IMG/VR virus record: IMGVR_UViG_3300048687_000113
Coordinates: 45,244-109,243 of that record
Strand: one strand, 5' to 3'
Length of the DNA stretch: 64,000 nucleotides
Source: a virus
Part shown: piece by piece, positions 13,906 to 22,308 of the stretch
Position numbering within the stretch: position 1 is the stretch's first letter
How the letters are laid out: each line of letters starts with the position of its first letter
Notes under the pieces: model-generated
Seen by the model: the letters and a program-made list of their open reading frames with translations, nothing else
Told to the model about the DNA's origin: nothing
Database searches by the model: none
Translations under genes and position numbers: made by a program

Positions 13906-14532
13906 GTGAGCGGATTCTTTTTGACGGTCGACGGTCCCAAGGGCGTCGGCAAGAGCGCTGTCGTCGACGAGGTCGCCGACCTCATCGAGGCGTCGGACGG
14001 GCAGGCCCTGGTCACGTCGGAACCGTCGAAGACCCCTCTGGGCAATCTGCTGCGCGTCAGCACCGAACGGTACCGGGGCTACAGCTTCGCGCACCTGATG
14101 GCCGGCGACCGGCTCGACCACGTCGGCACCACGGTCCTGCCGGCCGTCCAAGCCGGCATCACGGTCGTCTGCGACCGGTACGTGGCCTCCTCCCTGGTGT
14201 CCCAGCGCCTCGACGGGATGCTCCTGGAGGAGACCTGGAACATCAATCAGCCGCTTCTTCTCCCGTCCCTCTCCGTCGTCCTCACGGGCACGGCGGAGGT
14301 CATCGCGGAGCGGCTGACCAAACGCGGCTACCGGTCCGCTCGCTACGCGCTGACGGACGGCTCTACAGCCCGGGAAATCCACTTCTTCGCTGAGGCCGCC
14401 CACTTCATGCGCTGCCAGGGAGTCCACGTCGTCACGATCGACTGCACCGAGCTGACCGTGTCACAGGTCGCCGCGCATATCGTCCAGGAAATTGACTCCA
14501 TGCAAATGGCCGAAGGACTCACGCGGTCCTGA
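13906..14532 (+). CDS. Thymidylate kinase-like protein
   Basis: A 208-aa protein from GTG at 13906. The P-loop GPKGVGKS spans residues 10-17, the DRY motif of the dTMP kinase active site is at residues 90-92 (VVCDRYVASS), and ERLTKRGYR is lid-like. Length matches the family. It would phosphorylate dTMP to dTDP for phage DNA synthesis. It sits far from the replication operon, alone between a terminator and a convergent regulator. No Shine-Dalgarno sequence is evident. A deoxynucleoside kinase with different specificity is possible. Confidence 0.8.
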   Translation: MSGFFLTVDGPKGVGKSAVVDEVADLIEASDGQALVTSEPSKTPLGNLLRVSTERYRGYSFAHLMAGDRLDHVGTTVLPAVQAGITVVCDRYVASSLVSQRLDGMLLEETWNINQPLLLPSLSVVLTGTAEVIAERLTKRGYRSARYALTDGSTAREIHFFAEAAHFMRCQGVHVVTIDCTELTVSQVAAHIVQEIDSMQMAEGLTRS

Positions 14533-14564
14533 GCGGCCTGCCCTGTTGCAGGCCCCGGCCGCTG

Positions 14565-15842
14565 CTATGCGCGGTTCCGGAGCCGCTCGGCGAGGGCCTG
14601 GGCGTCGGAGGTGTCGCCGACGAGCGGCAGGCGGGCGGTGATGTTGCTCAGGCCGTCGTCGATGCGGACGGACTGCACGCCGTCGGCGCAGTCGAGGAAT
14701 TCGTTCCAGGTGGCCAGCGCGGTCTCGATGTTGCCGCGCTTGAGCTGGACCTGGCCCAGATCGGCCAGCACGATCGCGCGTGTGCGTTTGCGGTCCAGGC
14801 CGTGGATGTCGAGGGCGAGGTGCAGGTGGTCTTCGGCGGCGGCGAGGTCACCGAGGCGCGCGTGGATCATGCCGGACTCGTGGGCCCACCGGCCGGGGCT
14901 GTAGTGCGAGGCCCAGGACTGTCCGGGCCGGGCGGGGGCACGCTCGATCGCCTGCTGGGAGCCGGCCAGCATTTTCGCCGCCGTCGCCCCGTCGCCGTCG
15001 GCAGCCGCCGCGCGGGCGAAGGTGTTGCGGTAGTACGCGAGTGCTTTGAAATTGTCCAGGCGCCGGCCGCGCTGCTCGCATGCTTCCGCGATCCGCACCG
15101 CCACCGGGATGTGCCCCAGGTCGATGGCCTGGTCCGCCAGGCCGCGCAGTGCGGTGGCGGCCAGCTCGTTCTCGCCGGCTTCGGCTGCCAGCCGGTACGA
15201 GTACAGGTGGTACTTCTGGCACAGTCCGTCCAGGCCTTCGTCGCGGGCCATCCATCCGATGAGCTGGACCAGTTCGGAGGTTGCGGCGAACAGGTCGCGC
15301 CCGACCGGGTCGGTGAAGCGGCCGTTGAGCCAGCGCTGGACGTCGACCGTGAGGTAGCGGACGGCGAGGTGTCGGGCGTGCCCTCCGCCGAGTTCGGAGG
15401 CCGCGTCGCCCAGGGTCGTGGTCATGGTGCGCACGGCGGCGACTTCGCCCCTGCCGACCGCCACGGGGCCGGGGTTGCTCACGCGGCGGGTGACGGCGCC
15501 GGCATCGGGCAGGTCGAGGGCCGCCAGGCCGACTGCGGCCGAGGCGGTCACAAGGAACTGCCTTCGGTCCACGTCGCTGCCTCCCAGTCGCATCACTGCG
15601 GTCACGGTATCGACGAACTCAGGCTTATTGTCGCCGGATAAATCGATACCCAAGACACGCTCGATGAAGGGCAGCCACTCCGTGGGAATCCGGGTACCCG
15701 CTTCCCACCGGTAGACCTGCTGCCGGCCGACGAGACCGGTTCGGCCCCAGCGCATCAGCGACAGCTCGCCGGCGAGCTTGGCCTGACTGCAATGGGGCGT
15801 ACGGGCGGTGCGTGCCGCGCGGATGCGCTCTGCGATCGTCAT
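14565..15842 (-). CDS. XRE-TPR transcriptional regulator
   Basis: A 425-aa protein; ATG at 15842. An N-terminal XRE HTH (about residues 1-65: QAKLAGELSLMRWG..GLVGRQQVYRWEAGTRIP) is followed by a long helical repeat region of TPR type (LGDLAAAEDHLHLALDIHG; LADLGQVQLKRGNIETALATW). This architecture is common among Streptomyces regulators that sense small ligands or peptides. The DRRQFLVTASAAVGLAAL segment looks like a Tat signal but is internal and typical of this subfamily. It is divergent from 15974, which it may control. Confidence 0.8.
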   Translation of the reverse strand: MTIAERIRAARTARTPHCSQAKLAGELSLMRWGRTGLVGRQQVYRWEAGTRIPTEWLPFIERVLGIDLSGDNKPEFVDTVTAVMRLGGSDVDRRQFLVTASAAVGLAALDLPDAGAVTRRVSNPGPVAVGRGEVAAVRTMTTTLGDAASELGGGHARHLAVRYLTVDVQRWLNGRFTDPVGRDLFAATSELVQLIGWMARDEGLDGLCQKYHLYSYRLAAEAGENELAATALRGLADQAIDLGHIPVAVRIAEACEQRGRRLDNFKALAYYRNTFARAAAADGDGATAAKMLAGSQQAIERAPARPGQSWASHYSPGRWAHESGMIHARLGDLAAAEDHLHLALDIHGLDRKRTRAIVLADLGQVQLKRGNIETALATWNEFLDCADGVQSVRIDDGLSNITARLPLVGDTSDAQALAERLRNRA

Positions 15843-15973
15843 GTCGGGCCGTTCTCGGTCCTGGTTCACAACTGGCAGACATCTGGCAGACATTCTGGCA
15901 GCTTCCCGCAGGGCAGGACAGCGCGTTCACTCAGGAACGACAGCACGCAACACCCCGTCTCCTGGAGGAAGTT

Positions 15974-16561
15974 GTGACTCTCACCCTGACCCGCCCCACC
16001 CCCGAGTCGGTCGCCGAACGCGCTCGGACCATCCACGGCGACTGGCTCGCCGACCCCGAGATGGCTGCCGTCCTCGACGGGTGCGCGAAGTACTCGTCCG
16101 ACTGGGACGACTTCTACGGCGGCCCCCTGATCAGCAACTACAGCGTGGCCCAGGACGCCGGGAACTTGCTGGCCGACGCGGTGAAGGTCATGGCCATCAA
16201 GTCGGCCGTGTACGAGGTGACCGGTGACGAACTCGCCTCCGAGCTGCCCGTGCCGGTCCCGGTCGACGTCACCTGCCACGCGCTGTGCGCGCAGATCACC
16301 GCCCTGTCGCGAATCCAGACCCGCACCGGGCACCTGTTCGTGCACTCCACCGTCAACGAGCACGTCAACGACACCCCGTGGACCAGCGGCGACTACACGC
16401 ACCAGGCGTACCGGCAGGCGTTCGGGCCGGTCGACGAGCGGTACTGGTTCGACGCTTCCGAGGCCGAGCGGCGCCGGAAGATCCTCGACGCCAAGTACGC
16501 CACGATCGGCATCACCGACCGAGGAATGACCAGCGCGATTTCCTTCGCGCCGGCTTCGTAG
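15974..16561 (+). CDS. Hypothetical protein divergent from XRE-TPR regulator
   Basis: A 195-aa protein from GTG at 15974 with TGGAGGAAG upstream. It begins with a helical segment (ESVAERARTIHGDWLADPEM) and later has TWTSGDYTHQAYRQAFG-like aromatic stretches. No catalytic motif is recognised. The 3-prime end overlaps the convergent gene by about 50 bases. Its position opposite 15842 suggests control by that regulator. Confidence 0.55.
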   Translation: MTLTLTRPTPESVAERARTIHGDWLADPEMAAVLDGCAKYSSDWDDFYGGPLISNYSVAQDAGNLLADAVKVMAIKSAVYEVTGDELASELPVPVPVDVTCHALCAQITALSRIQTRTGHLFVHSTVNEHVNDTPWTSGDYTHQAYRQAFGPVDERYWFDASEAERRRKILDAKYATIGITDRGMTSAISFAPAS

Positions 16562-16826
16562 CCTCCACGGTCTCCTGAGGGGACTCCGGCACGGACTCGG
16601 GTGCTTTCCGGTCCGGCTCCAGCCCGATCTTGTGCGGGTGGACGCATGCCGGGGTCCCCTCCGCCGTATAGCGGTACCCGTCGGCCTCGTTGAACTTCGT
16701 GTCGCGGTTGGGCCGTTCGTAGATGACGAACGCTTCGCGTGGCAGCCGCTTGGACGGGCAGATCCCGCACACCGGCCGTGCCGGATCGTCTTCGTCAGGG
16801 TCGATGTAGGGCTTCGGAGAGTCCAT
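16512..16826 (-). CDS. Hypothetical protein with CxxC motif
   Basis: A 104-aa protein; ATG at 16826. VCGICPSKRLPREAFVIY provides a CxxC pair near the N-terminus and ACVHPH a Cys/His pair further on, suggesting a small zinc domain. The C-terminus is basic (ARRKSRWSFLGR). It overlaps the plus-strand gene 15974-16561 at its 3-prime end. Confidence 0.5.
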   Translation of the reverse strand: MDSPKPYIDPDEDDPARPVCGICPSKRLPREAFVIYERPNRDTKFNEADGYRYTAEGTPACVHPHKIGLEPDRKAPESVPESPQETVEATKPARRKSRWSFLGR

Positions 16827-16918
16827 AGCGCCGCACCATATCGACACTCAGGGCACGCTCAGGCGGAACTTGGCCAGCTTTCACCCGGCCCGGCTGCCGC
16901 CGGTCCTGCGGGCACATG

Positions 16919-16978
16919 TGTGTGGGGCGCGGTGGCGCCTCCGTCGGCAAACGGAATGCAGGCAACACCGCGCCCCAC
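16919..16978. terminator. GC-rich hairpin
   Basis: GTGGGGCGCGGTG pairs with CACCGCGCCCCAC with an internal loop of about 35 bases containing a second hairpin (CTCCG/CGGAA-like). It lies between minus-strand genes. Confidence 0.5.
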
Positions 16979-17103
16979 GTTAGAGCCAGGCGCCCACCAC
17001 TATCAGGGGTGCTCCGTGGCGGTTTCACGGTAGAGGGCGCTGCCGGTCCGGGGCCAGCGCCGCAGGGGTTTTGGGACGGTGCCGCATCAATGGGGCGCGG
17101 GCT

Positions 17104-17322
17104 TCACGGGGCGAGGCGTTCGCGTACGGCCTGGAGGGTGGCCAGCGCCATGTCCCACTCGCCGAGGTCGTCGTCGAGGTGCTCGCCGGGGTTCTCGGCC
17201 ACGCGCATGCCGTATGCCCAGACGCTGACGGCGTACTCGCGGGCCGCGTCGGGTGCCATCTTGGCGATCCGCCGGCGGGCGTCGTTCAGGTACGGGTTGG
17301 GGGATTCTCGTCGGGTGAACAC
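17104..17322 (-). CDS. Small hypothetical protein
   Basis: A 72-aa protein from GTG at 17322 with CGGAGACG upstream, overlapping the preceding gene by 37 bases. It is mainly helical (ARRRIAKMAPDAAREYAVSV; LGEWDMALATLQAVRERL). The longer upstream frame is random. Last gene of a three-gene minus-strand operon. Confidence 0.5.
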   Translation of the reverse strand: MFTRRESPNPYLNDARRRIAKMAPDAAREYAVSVWAYGMRVAENPGEHLDDDLGEWDMALATLQAVRERLAP

Positions 17323-17591
17323 GCGGGCGTCTCCGGGGCGGTGCGGCGGTAGTTGGGCAGGAGCTGGCCGTCGGAGCCCAGGAGGGACGCTGGGCGGGCT
17401 CCCAGTGCCTGTGTGAGGGCCTGGTGCTCGTCGGGGGCGCGGGAGGTCCAGCGGCCGATGACGAGGCCGAGGGTGCCGATCCTGAAGACCGTGGCGGGAT
17501 CGGCCCGGCGGAAGGGCGGGCTGGTCTCCTGGAAGTAGGTGCGGTAGCGCCAGGGCCAGGTGCGTTGGCATCGAGTCGTTGTGATCAGCAT
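17286..17591 (-). CDS. Hypothetical protein
   Basis: A 101-aa protein; ATG at 17591 overlaps the upstream stop (TAATG). The N-terminus is aromatic and basic (CQRTWPWRYRTYFQE), followed by a beta-rich middle (VFRIGTLGLVIGRWTS). No family is recognised. It is coupled to the KTSC-domain gene. Confidence 0.5.
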   Translation of the reverse strand: MLITTTRCQRTWPWRYRTYFQETSPPFRRADPATVFRIGTLGLVIGRWTSRAPDEHQALTQALGARPASLLGSDGQLLPNYRRTAPETPACSPDENPPTRT

Positions 17592-18127
17592 TACCAGGTC
17601 GCCGGTGTGTAGGGCTTTCCATTGAGGGTGGAATTGACGTAGCGGCCCGGCGACCAGTTGTCGCGGAACTTCGCCCACTCCTGCGGGGTGACGTTGTAGT
17701 ACTCGTAGCCGACCCCGTCCGCGTACTGCTCCGGCCCGGTGCGCTGTCCCCGGAAACGTACGAACAGCGTCTGGGACTCGGAGTCGTAGCCGGCCGCGAG
17801 GGTGCGCGGGCGCGGCGGGTAGCTCGTGTTGGTGGGGCGGGTGGTCAGGAGCTGCTCGTCGTCCCACAGCCAGTGCGCCCGGCGCAGCGCTTCGCGCCGC
17901 TCGGGGCTGAGGTTCTGGGAAGCCTCGTCGATCGCGGTGTTGATCTGATCGCGGGGGTAGGCCGGCTGGGTGTTGATCTGCCGGGCCCGGTTCGCGATCG
18001 GCGGCTCGACGCCGGCGCCGAAGTCCCGCTGCTCCGTTATGGTCCGGTACGGAGTTGTTCCGGCCTGGCCGCGATTCTGTGCGGCGCGGGGGTTCCGGTT
18101 TCCGATTCGCCTTCGCCTGGGCGGCAT
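17591..18127 (-). CDS. KTSC-domain protein
   Basis: A 178-aa protein; ATG at 18127. The C-terminal 60 residues fit the KTSC domain: a strand with AAGYDSESQTLFVRFRG, then YEYYNVTPQEWAKFRDN and a final YVNSTLNGKPYTP. KTSC domains occur in small proteins and fused to nucleases or lysyl-tRNA synthetase; their role is unclear. The N-terminal half is basic and Arg/Pro-rich (PPRRRRIGNRN). First gene of its operon, following the terminator at 18131-18177. Confidence 0.7.
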   Translation of the reverse strand: MPPRRRRIGNRNPRAAQNRGQAGTTPYRTITEQRDFGAGVEPPIANRARQINTQPAYPRDQINTAIDEASQNLSPERREALRRAHWLWDDEQLLTTRPTNTSYPPRPRTLAAGYDSESQTLFVRFRGQRTGPEQYADGVGYEYYNVTPQEWAKFRDNWSPGRYVNSTLNGKPYTPATW

Positions 18128-18130
18128 GAG

Positions 18131-18177
18131 AAAACCCTCCTCTGCTCGGTATCAAGACCGTAGGCAGGGAGGGTTTT
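18131..18177. terminator. Bidirectional terminator
   Basis: AAACCCTCC and GGAGGGTTT flank an inner stem (CTCGGT/ACCGTA), with A and T tracts on the two sides. It separates the recombinase gene from the KTSC gene. Confidence 0.75.
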
Positions 18178-18192
18178 TGCGCGATATTCGCG

Positions 18193-19212
18193 TTACGGCG
18201 CCTGCGTCTTCCAGTCGACGCCGTAAGGATTGCGGTGGGAGCCGGCCGGGAGACGGTCGGCGTTGCGGTAGCCGAGGGTGACGTCCAGGTCGTGGTGGTC
18301 GTAGTACGTCATGACGCGGTCGATGGACGGCTGGTTGGGGTCGACCAGGGACAGCGTGATCGAGGTCGCGCGGCCGTCGTGCGGCGAGATGTTGAAACCG
18401 CAGCGCTCGCCGGCCTGTTTGACCATGCGCCACAGCCCGGATGAGTCGAGACGCGTGTGCTCCAGCTCGCCCGTCTCCTTGTTCCGGGTGCGCCGGAGGG
18501 TGGACATGACGAGGGGGCCGCTGGTGCGCCCGTCGATCAACGCGTCGATCAGCGGGTTCAGCGGCTCGGGGATGTCGATGTCCTGCCAGCGGGCCTTCCC
18601 CTTGCGGCGCAGGTGCAGCATCCGGCCGCGCGGGACCCGGTAGAAGTTCTCGACGTCGATGCGCTCGACCTCCTCGCAGCGCACGCCGGGCCCGAAGAAG
18701 AAGGCGGTCGCGACGGCTGCCCGGATGGATTCCTCGCGGGCCGCTGCGACGACGTCGTAGATCTCCCACGGGAGCAGGATCATGCGCTTCTTGCGGGTGC
18801 GGGGGTCGAGCTTGATGCCCTTGACGGGGTTGGTGCCCCGGAGCTGGTGGACGATGGCGTACCCGAAGTAGCTGCTGAGCGCGTCGTACTTCGCCTTGAG
18901 GCTGGGGATCTCGTAGGGCAGGGAGCTGCACTCGCTCACGCAGGGCCCGGGGTGGTTGTCCCAGTGCTCGGACTTGAGGTAGTCGAAGTAGTCCTCCAGC
19001 TCCGCCAGGCCGGCCTCCTTGAGGACGTCGATGCCGGAGTAGTCGGTGTAGCGGGCCGCCCAGTCCATGAACAGGTCGGCGTATCGGCGGTACTTGCGGG
19101 CGGTCTCCCCACTGCTGTGGGTCTTCGCCCAGCGCTCGTCGAAGGTCTTCAGGTCGATTGCTGCGGTGCGGCTGCGGCGGTTGCGGTCGGCCCAGGCCGG
19201 CGTCGTGGACAT
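18193..19212 (-). CDS. int: Tyrosine recombinase / integrase
   Basis: A 339-aa protein; ATG at 19212. An N-terminal SAM-like core-binding domain (about residues 18-125) precedes a catalytic domain with R178 (GVRCEEVERI), a lysine in LRRKGKARW (204/206), H278-x-x-R281 (SPHDGRATS), H306/307 and the likely nucleophile Y315 (VTLGYRN). Tyrosine recombinases integrate and excise temperate phages or resolve multimers. It sits beside the terminase rather than in an obvious lysogeny module. No attP core was identified in the 100 bases between its start and the terminase. Confidence 0.85.
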   Translation of the reverse strand: MSTTPAWADRNRRSRTAAIDLKTFDERWAKTHSSGETARKYRRYADLFMDWAARYTDYSGIDVLKEAGLAELEDYFDYLKSEHWDNHPGPCVSECSSLPYEIPSLKAKYDALSSYFGYAIVHQLRGTNPVKGIKLDPRTRKKRMILLPWEIYDVVAAAREESIRAAVATAFFFGPGVRCEEVERIDVENFYRVPRGRMLHLRRKGKARWQDIDIPEPLNPLIDALIDGRTSGPLVMSTLRRTRNKETGELEHTRLDSSGLWRMVKQAGERCGFNISPHDGRATSITLSLVDPNQPSIDRVMTYYDHHDLDVTLGYRNADRLPAGSHRNPYGVDWKTQAP

Positions 19213-19316
19213 GGGGGCACCCTAGACACACAACGCACAGGTAGTTGGTAGCTACCTTGCATTGTTACGAACGGTGGCATTATTCGCCCCTATTTGCCCG
19301 ACTTTAGCTTCGGCGC

Positions 19317-20870
19317 ATGGGGACCCCGCTCGATGCCACTGACCACGAACTCACCCTCGGGCTGCCCGAGGAGACCGACACCGGACCCGACACCGCCGGC
19401 GCCGACCCGGCCGTGGTCTCCGACATCATCGACAAGATCGTCATCGTCATCGACGAGCTGAGCGGCCACCCGCTGCGCCCCTACCAACTCCCGTTTGCGC
19501 GCCGCATCCTGGAGTCCCTGATCATCGAGGACTCCGCGAAGCTCACCGCCCTGTGGTCGAGGCAGTCGGGCAAGTCGGAAACCGTGGCAGACGTGGTCGC
19601 CGGCGCGGCCATCATGCTCCCCCGCCTCGCGAAAGTTTTCCCGAAGCTGCTCGGCAAATTCCGCGAGGGCCTGTGGATCGGTGTATTCGCACCCACGGAC
19701 GAAATGTCGGAGACCTTGTTCTCCCGCATCGTCGGCCGCCTCACTTCCGAACGCGCCCAGGACATTCTTGCCGACCCGGAGATCGACGAAAAGCTGGTGG
19801 CCCGGGGAAAAGTCATTCGCCTCAAGCGCTGCGGCTCCCTGATCAGGAAACAAACCGCACACCCCAAAGCCATGATCGAGGGCCAGACATACCATCTCGT
19901 TGTTGTTGACGAGGCCCAGGCTGCCGACGACAAGGTACTCAACAAGTCCATTGCTCCAATGCTTTCCAGCACTGCTGGTCTAATCGTGATGACCGGGACC
20001 CCGACCTATACGAAATCCGGGTTCTACGAGCAGATCCAGCAGAACCGGCGGAACGCCAACCGCAAGGGCCGCAAGCAGGACCACTTCCAAGTCGACTGGA
20101 AGCTGGTGTCCAAGCACGTCCCCCGGTACAAGAAATTTGTACAGAGCGAGATGGACCGGCTCGGCGAGGACAGTGACGAGTTCAAGCTCTCGTACCGGTT
20201 GGTCTGGCTCCTGGACAAGGGCATGCTCGTCACTTCCGACCGCTTCGACGCGCTCGGCGACACATCCATGCGTGTCGTCCAGGAATGGCACCGCTCCCCC
20301 GTCGTCGTCGGAATCGACCCCGCCCGCAAAACCGACTCCACCATCGTCACCGTCTGCTGGGTAAATTGGGATTATCCCGACGAGTACGGCAACTATGAGC
20401 ATCGCGTGCTGAACTGGCTGGATCTCCAGGGGATGGACTGGGAGAGCCAGTACTACCGCATCGTCGAATTCCTCAACCACTACTCCGTGTTCGCGATAGG
20501 CATCGACTCCGGCGGCCTCGGCGACGTCGTCGCAAGCCGGCTGCGGGTCCTCATGCCCTACGCCGAAATCGTCGACCTCAAGTCCGACCGCACCGCCCAG
20601 ACCAAGAGGTGGGCGCACATGATGGACCTCATGTCCAAGGGCCTCGTCGTCTGGCCGGCGCACGCGAAGACACGGCAGACGAAGACCTGGCGGAAATTTC
20701 GCCAGCAGATGGAGGACGCCGAACTCAATTACCAGGGTCCGCACATCATCGTCGCCGCTCCCGAGGTCGACGCGGCCCATGACGACTATGTCGACTCGCT
20801 CTCCAACGCGCTGTACCTGACTGCCGACCTCACCATGCCCGAGGTCGAAATGCACAACAGCCCCTGGTAG
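19317..20870 (+). CDS. terL: Terminase large subunit
   Basis: A 517-aa protein; ATG at 19317. Walker A is SRQSGKSE (residues 81-88), Walker B LVVVDEAQ (194-201), the coupling motif TGTPT (about 227-230), and the RNase H-like nuclease begins at VVGIDPARKTDS (D334), with a second acidic IGIDSGG and a later DYVDS. It powers DNA translocation into the prohead and cuts the concatemer. No small subunit is recognised upstream. It begins the late plus-strand region. Confidence 0.95.
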   Translation: MGTPLDATDHELTLGLPEETDTGPDTAGADPAVVSDIIDKIVIVIDELSGHPLRPYQLPFARRILESLIIEDSAKLTALWSRQSGKSETVADVVAGAAIMLPRLAKVFPKLLGKFREGLWIGVFAPTDEMSETLFSRIVGRLTSERAQDILADPEIDEKLVARGKVIRLKRCGSLIRKQTAHPKAMIEGQTYHLVVVDEAQAADDKVLNKSIAPMLSSTAGLIVMTGTPTYTKSGFYEQIQQNRRNANRKGRKQDHFQVDWKLVSKHVPRYKKFVQSEMDRLGEDSDEFKLSYRLVWLLDKGMLVTSDRFDALGDTSMRVVQEWHRSPVVVGIDPARKTDSTIVTVCWVNWDYPDEYGNYEHRVLNWLDLQGMDWESQYYRIVEFLNHYSVFAIGIDSGGLGDVVASRLRVLMPYAEIVDLKSDRTAQTKRWAHMMDLMSKGLVVWPAHAKTRQTKTWRKFRQQMEDAELNYQGPHIIVAAPEVDAAHDDYVDSLSNALYLTADLTMPEVEMHNSPW

Positions 20871-20909
20871 CCATTAACGGGCCGGAAAACCGCGCCTTTA
20901 GCGTCCTGG

Positions 20910-20921
20910 TGAGACGTCTCA
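20910..20921. promoter_or_regulatory. TGAGACGTCTCA palindrome
   Basis: A perfect 12-bp palindrome in the 68-base gap between terL and the next gene, 17 bases upstream of its ATG. Possible operator or RNA hairpin. Confidence 0.4.
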
Positions 20922-20938
20922 ATCATTGGAGGCACACC

Positions 20939-21334
20939 ATGGCGAACAGCCCCCTCGCTCCGGACCCTGAATTCCAGGAGTCCAGCGACCGCTTCTACGA
21001 GACGAAGCACGCGCAGAACACGTCCCGGCGCGGCCCCCTTCGCTTCCAGGAAGGCGTCAGCACGGACACCGACATCCCGACCGAGTTCGGGACCGGCATC
21101 ATGCAGGGCTACCGCACGCCGGCCGGCCGGATGAATCACAACAGCAACGTCTTCGAAAAGAGCGCTGAGGAGACGATGCGCGAGCGCGCCCACGTCGGGA
21201 GCGCGAGCTGGCCCGAGGCGCCGACTTTCATCTCCGCAATGGCCCAGGGCGCGTCCGAGCCCGAGCAGTCCTACGCCCAGGTCGACCGGGGCGAGGGCCG
21301 CTCCCAGCGCCGGAACTACGCCCGGGTGGACTGA
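20939..21334 (+). CDS. Hypothetical late protein
   Basis: A 131-aa protein; ATG at 20939 with TTGGAGG upstream. It is polar and probably extended (PDPEFQESSDRFYETKH; SYAQVDRGEGRSQRRNY). It lies between terminase and portal, so a packaging accessory or minor head protein is possible. No family is recognised. Confidence 0.55.
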   Translation: MANSPLAPDPEFQESSDRFYETKHAQNTSRRGPLRFQEGVSTDTDIPTEFGTGIMQGYRTPAGRMNHNSNVFEKSAEETMRERAHVGSASWPEAPTFISAMAQGASEPEQSYAQVDRGEGRSQRRNYARVD

Positions 21335-21337
21335 GCT

Positions 21338-22042
21338 TTGACCAATCCCGGACAGTCCACACCCTGGGGAAAGATCCCCATCCCCAGCGAGGGGAAGTCC
21401 CCGGACGTCCCCGTGGACCTGGCGGCCATCGCCGACCCGATCGACACCCTGCTCAGGAATGTCATCGGCGGGGCGACGGCTCCGACCGGGCCGCTCAGCC
21501 CCACCCTCACCGAGGCGTCCGCATCCATCGGCGGGCTGAACTCCACGCAGTCCAGCCAGCAAGCGGCCATCACCACCATGCAGGGCCAGATCGCGGCCCT
21601 GAGCGCCGCGCCCTGGGCGGTGGGCACCTCCCGAACGAGCGCGTTCTCTCTGGCCGGCAACGTGAAGACGCCGACCCTCGTGCACTCCTACCAGGTGCCG
21701 GCGTTCACCCAGCGCCGGCTCCTGATCGCCTGGGCCAACATCGCGGTCGGCTGGAAAGACAGCACGACGTCCGCCGTGCGCGCCCGCCTCCAGGTCCAGG
21801 CCGACGGCGCGAGCACCTACGTCGACCGCAACCAGCACATCCAGACCGGTGTCGAGCAGTCCCACACCCTCTTTTTCACCGAGACCGTCGAGGCCGGCAA
21901 GTCGGTGCGCGTGGGCCTGTCGATCGACGTCTACGGCGCGGCCACCTCCTCCAAAACAGTCCAGACCCAGGAGGTCGACCCCCGCATCTACCTCATCGCC
22001 CTGCCCTGGTCCGGGTCCGCCGTGTCTTCCCTCGCCGTCTGA
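21338..22042 (+). CDS. Hypothetical virion protein with beta-sandwich
   Basis: A 234-aa protein, apparently from TTG at 21338. Residues 1-85 are Pro/Ser-rich with a short helix (TQSSQQAAITTMQGQIAAL). From residue 95 the sequence is beta-rich (SFSLAG; SYQVPAFTQRRLLIAW; VRVGLSIDVYG), like a jelly-roll decoration or fibre-tip domain. Its place between terminase and portal suggests a head or fibre protein. Confidence 0.55.
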   Translation: MTNPGQSTPWGKIPIPSEGKSPDVPVDLAAIADPIDTLLRNVIGGATAPTGPLSPTLTEASASIGGLNSTQSSQQAAITTMQGQIAALSAAPWAVGTSRTSAFSLAGNVKTPTLVHSYQVPAFTQRRLLIAWANIAVGWKDSTTSAVRARLQVQADGASTYVDRNQHIQTGVEQSHTLFFTETVEAGKSVRVGLSIDVYGAATSSKTVQTQEVDPRIYLIALPWSGSAVSSLAV

Positions 22043-22078
22043 CCCCACTACCCCGAGCTGCCGATTGGAGGTGATGCC

Positions 22079-22210
22079 ATGTCGATCGCCTTTGCTTCCC
22101 CCAGCATGCGAGCTGCCGCCAGTGACCTGACCATCTCGGTCAGTCCGCTCGGCCTCGTCGAGCTGGCGGACGAGGAGTTCGAATTAGCGAGGTCCACGGT
22201 CCTCGTCTGA
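22079..22210 (+). CDS. Portal protein N-terminal segment (separate frame)
   Basis: ATG at 22079 with GGAGGTGAT upstream encodes 43 aa (SPSMRAAASDLTISVSP, then LVELADEEFELARS). This is the expected start of actinophage portal proteins, but the frame stops at 22208-22210. The next frame continues seamlessly (VHGPRLTRYSNHWAWYLGY) into the portal gene and has no start codon until TTG 22309. One missing G in the GCGAGG stretch (about 22187-22192) would join them as ELAR-VHGPRL. The break is a sequencing indel, a real mutation, or a recoding site without a canonical slippery motif. Confidence 0.6.
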   Translation: MSIAFASPSMRAAASDLTISVSPLGLVELADEEFELARSTVLV

Positions 22211-22308
22211 CCCGCTATTCGAACCACTGGGCCTGGTACCTCGGCTACCACTGGGCCTATAAGCGTGAGGCCGGCGAGCCCAACGTCACCATCAACTACA
22301 CCGGAGCA

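Noticed and set aside
15500-15560. Tat-like RRQFL motif in the XRE-TPR regulator
   Set aside because: It is internal and follows a cytoplasmic DNA-binding domain; this segment is common in such regulators and not a signal peptide.
19213-19316. GGTAGCTACC palindrome as an attP core
   Set aside because: Too short, not tRNA-like, and no matching second copy was seen in the window.
22079-22210. Programmed -1 frameshift in the portal gene
   Set aside because: No X-XXY-YYZ slippery heptamer or downstream structure was found; an indel is the simpler explanation, though recoding is not excluded.
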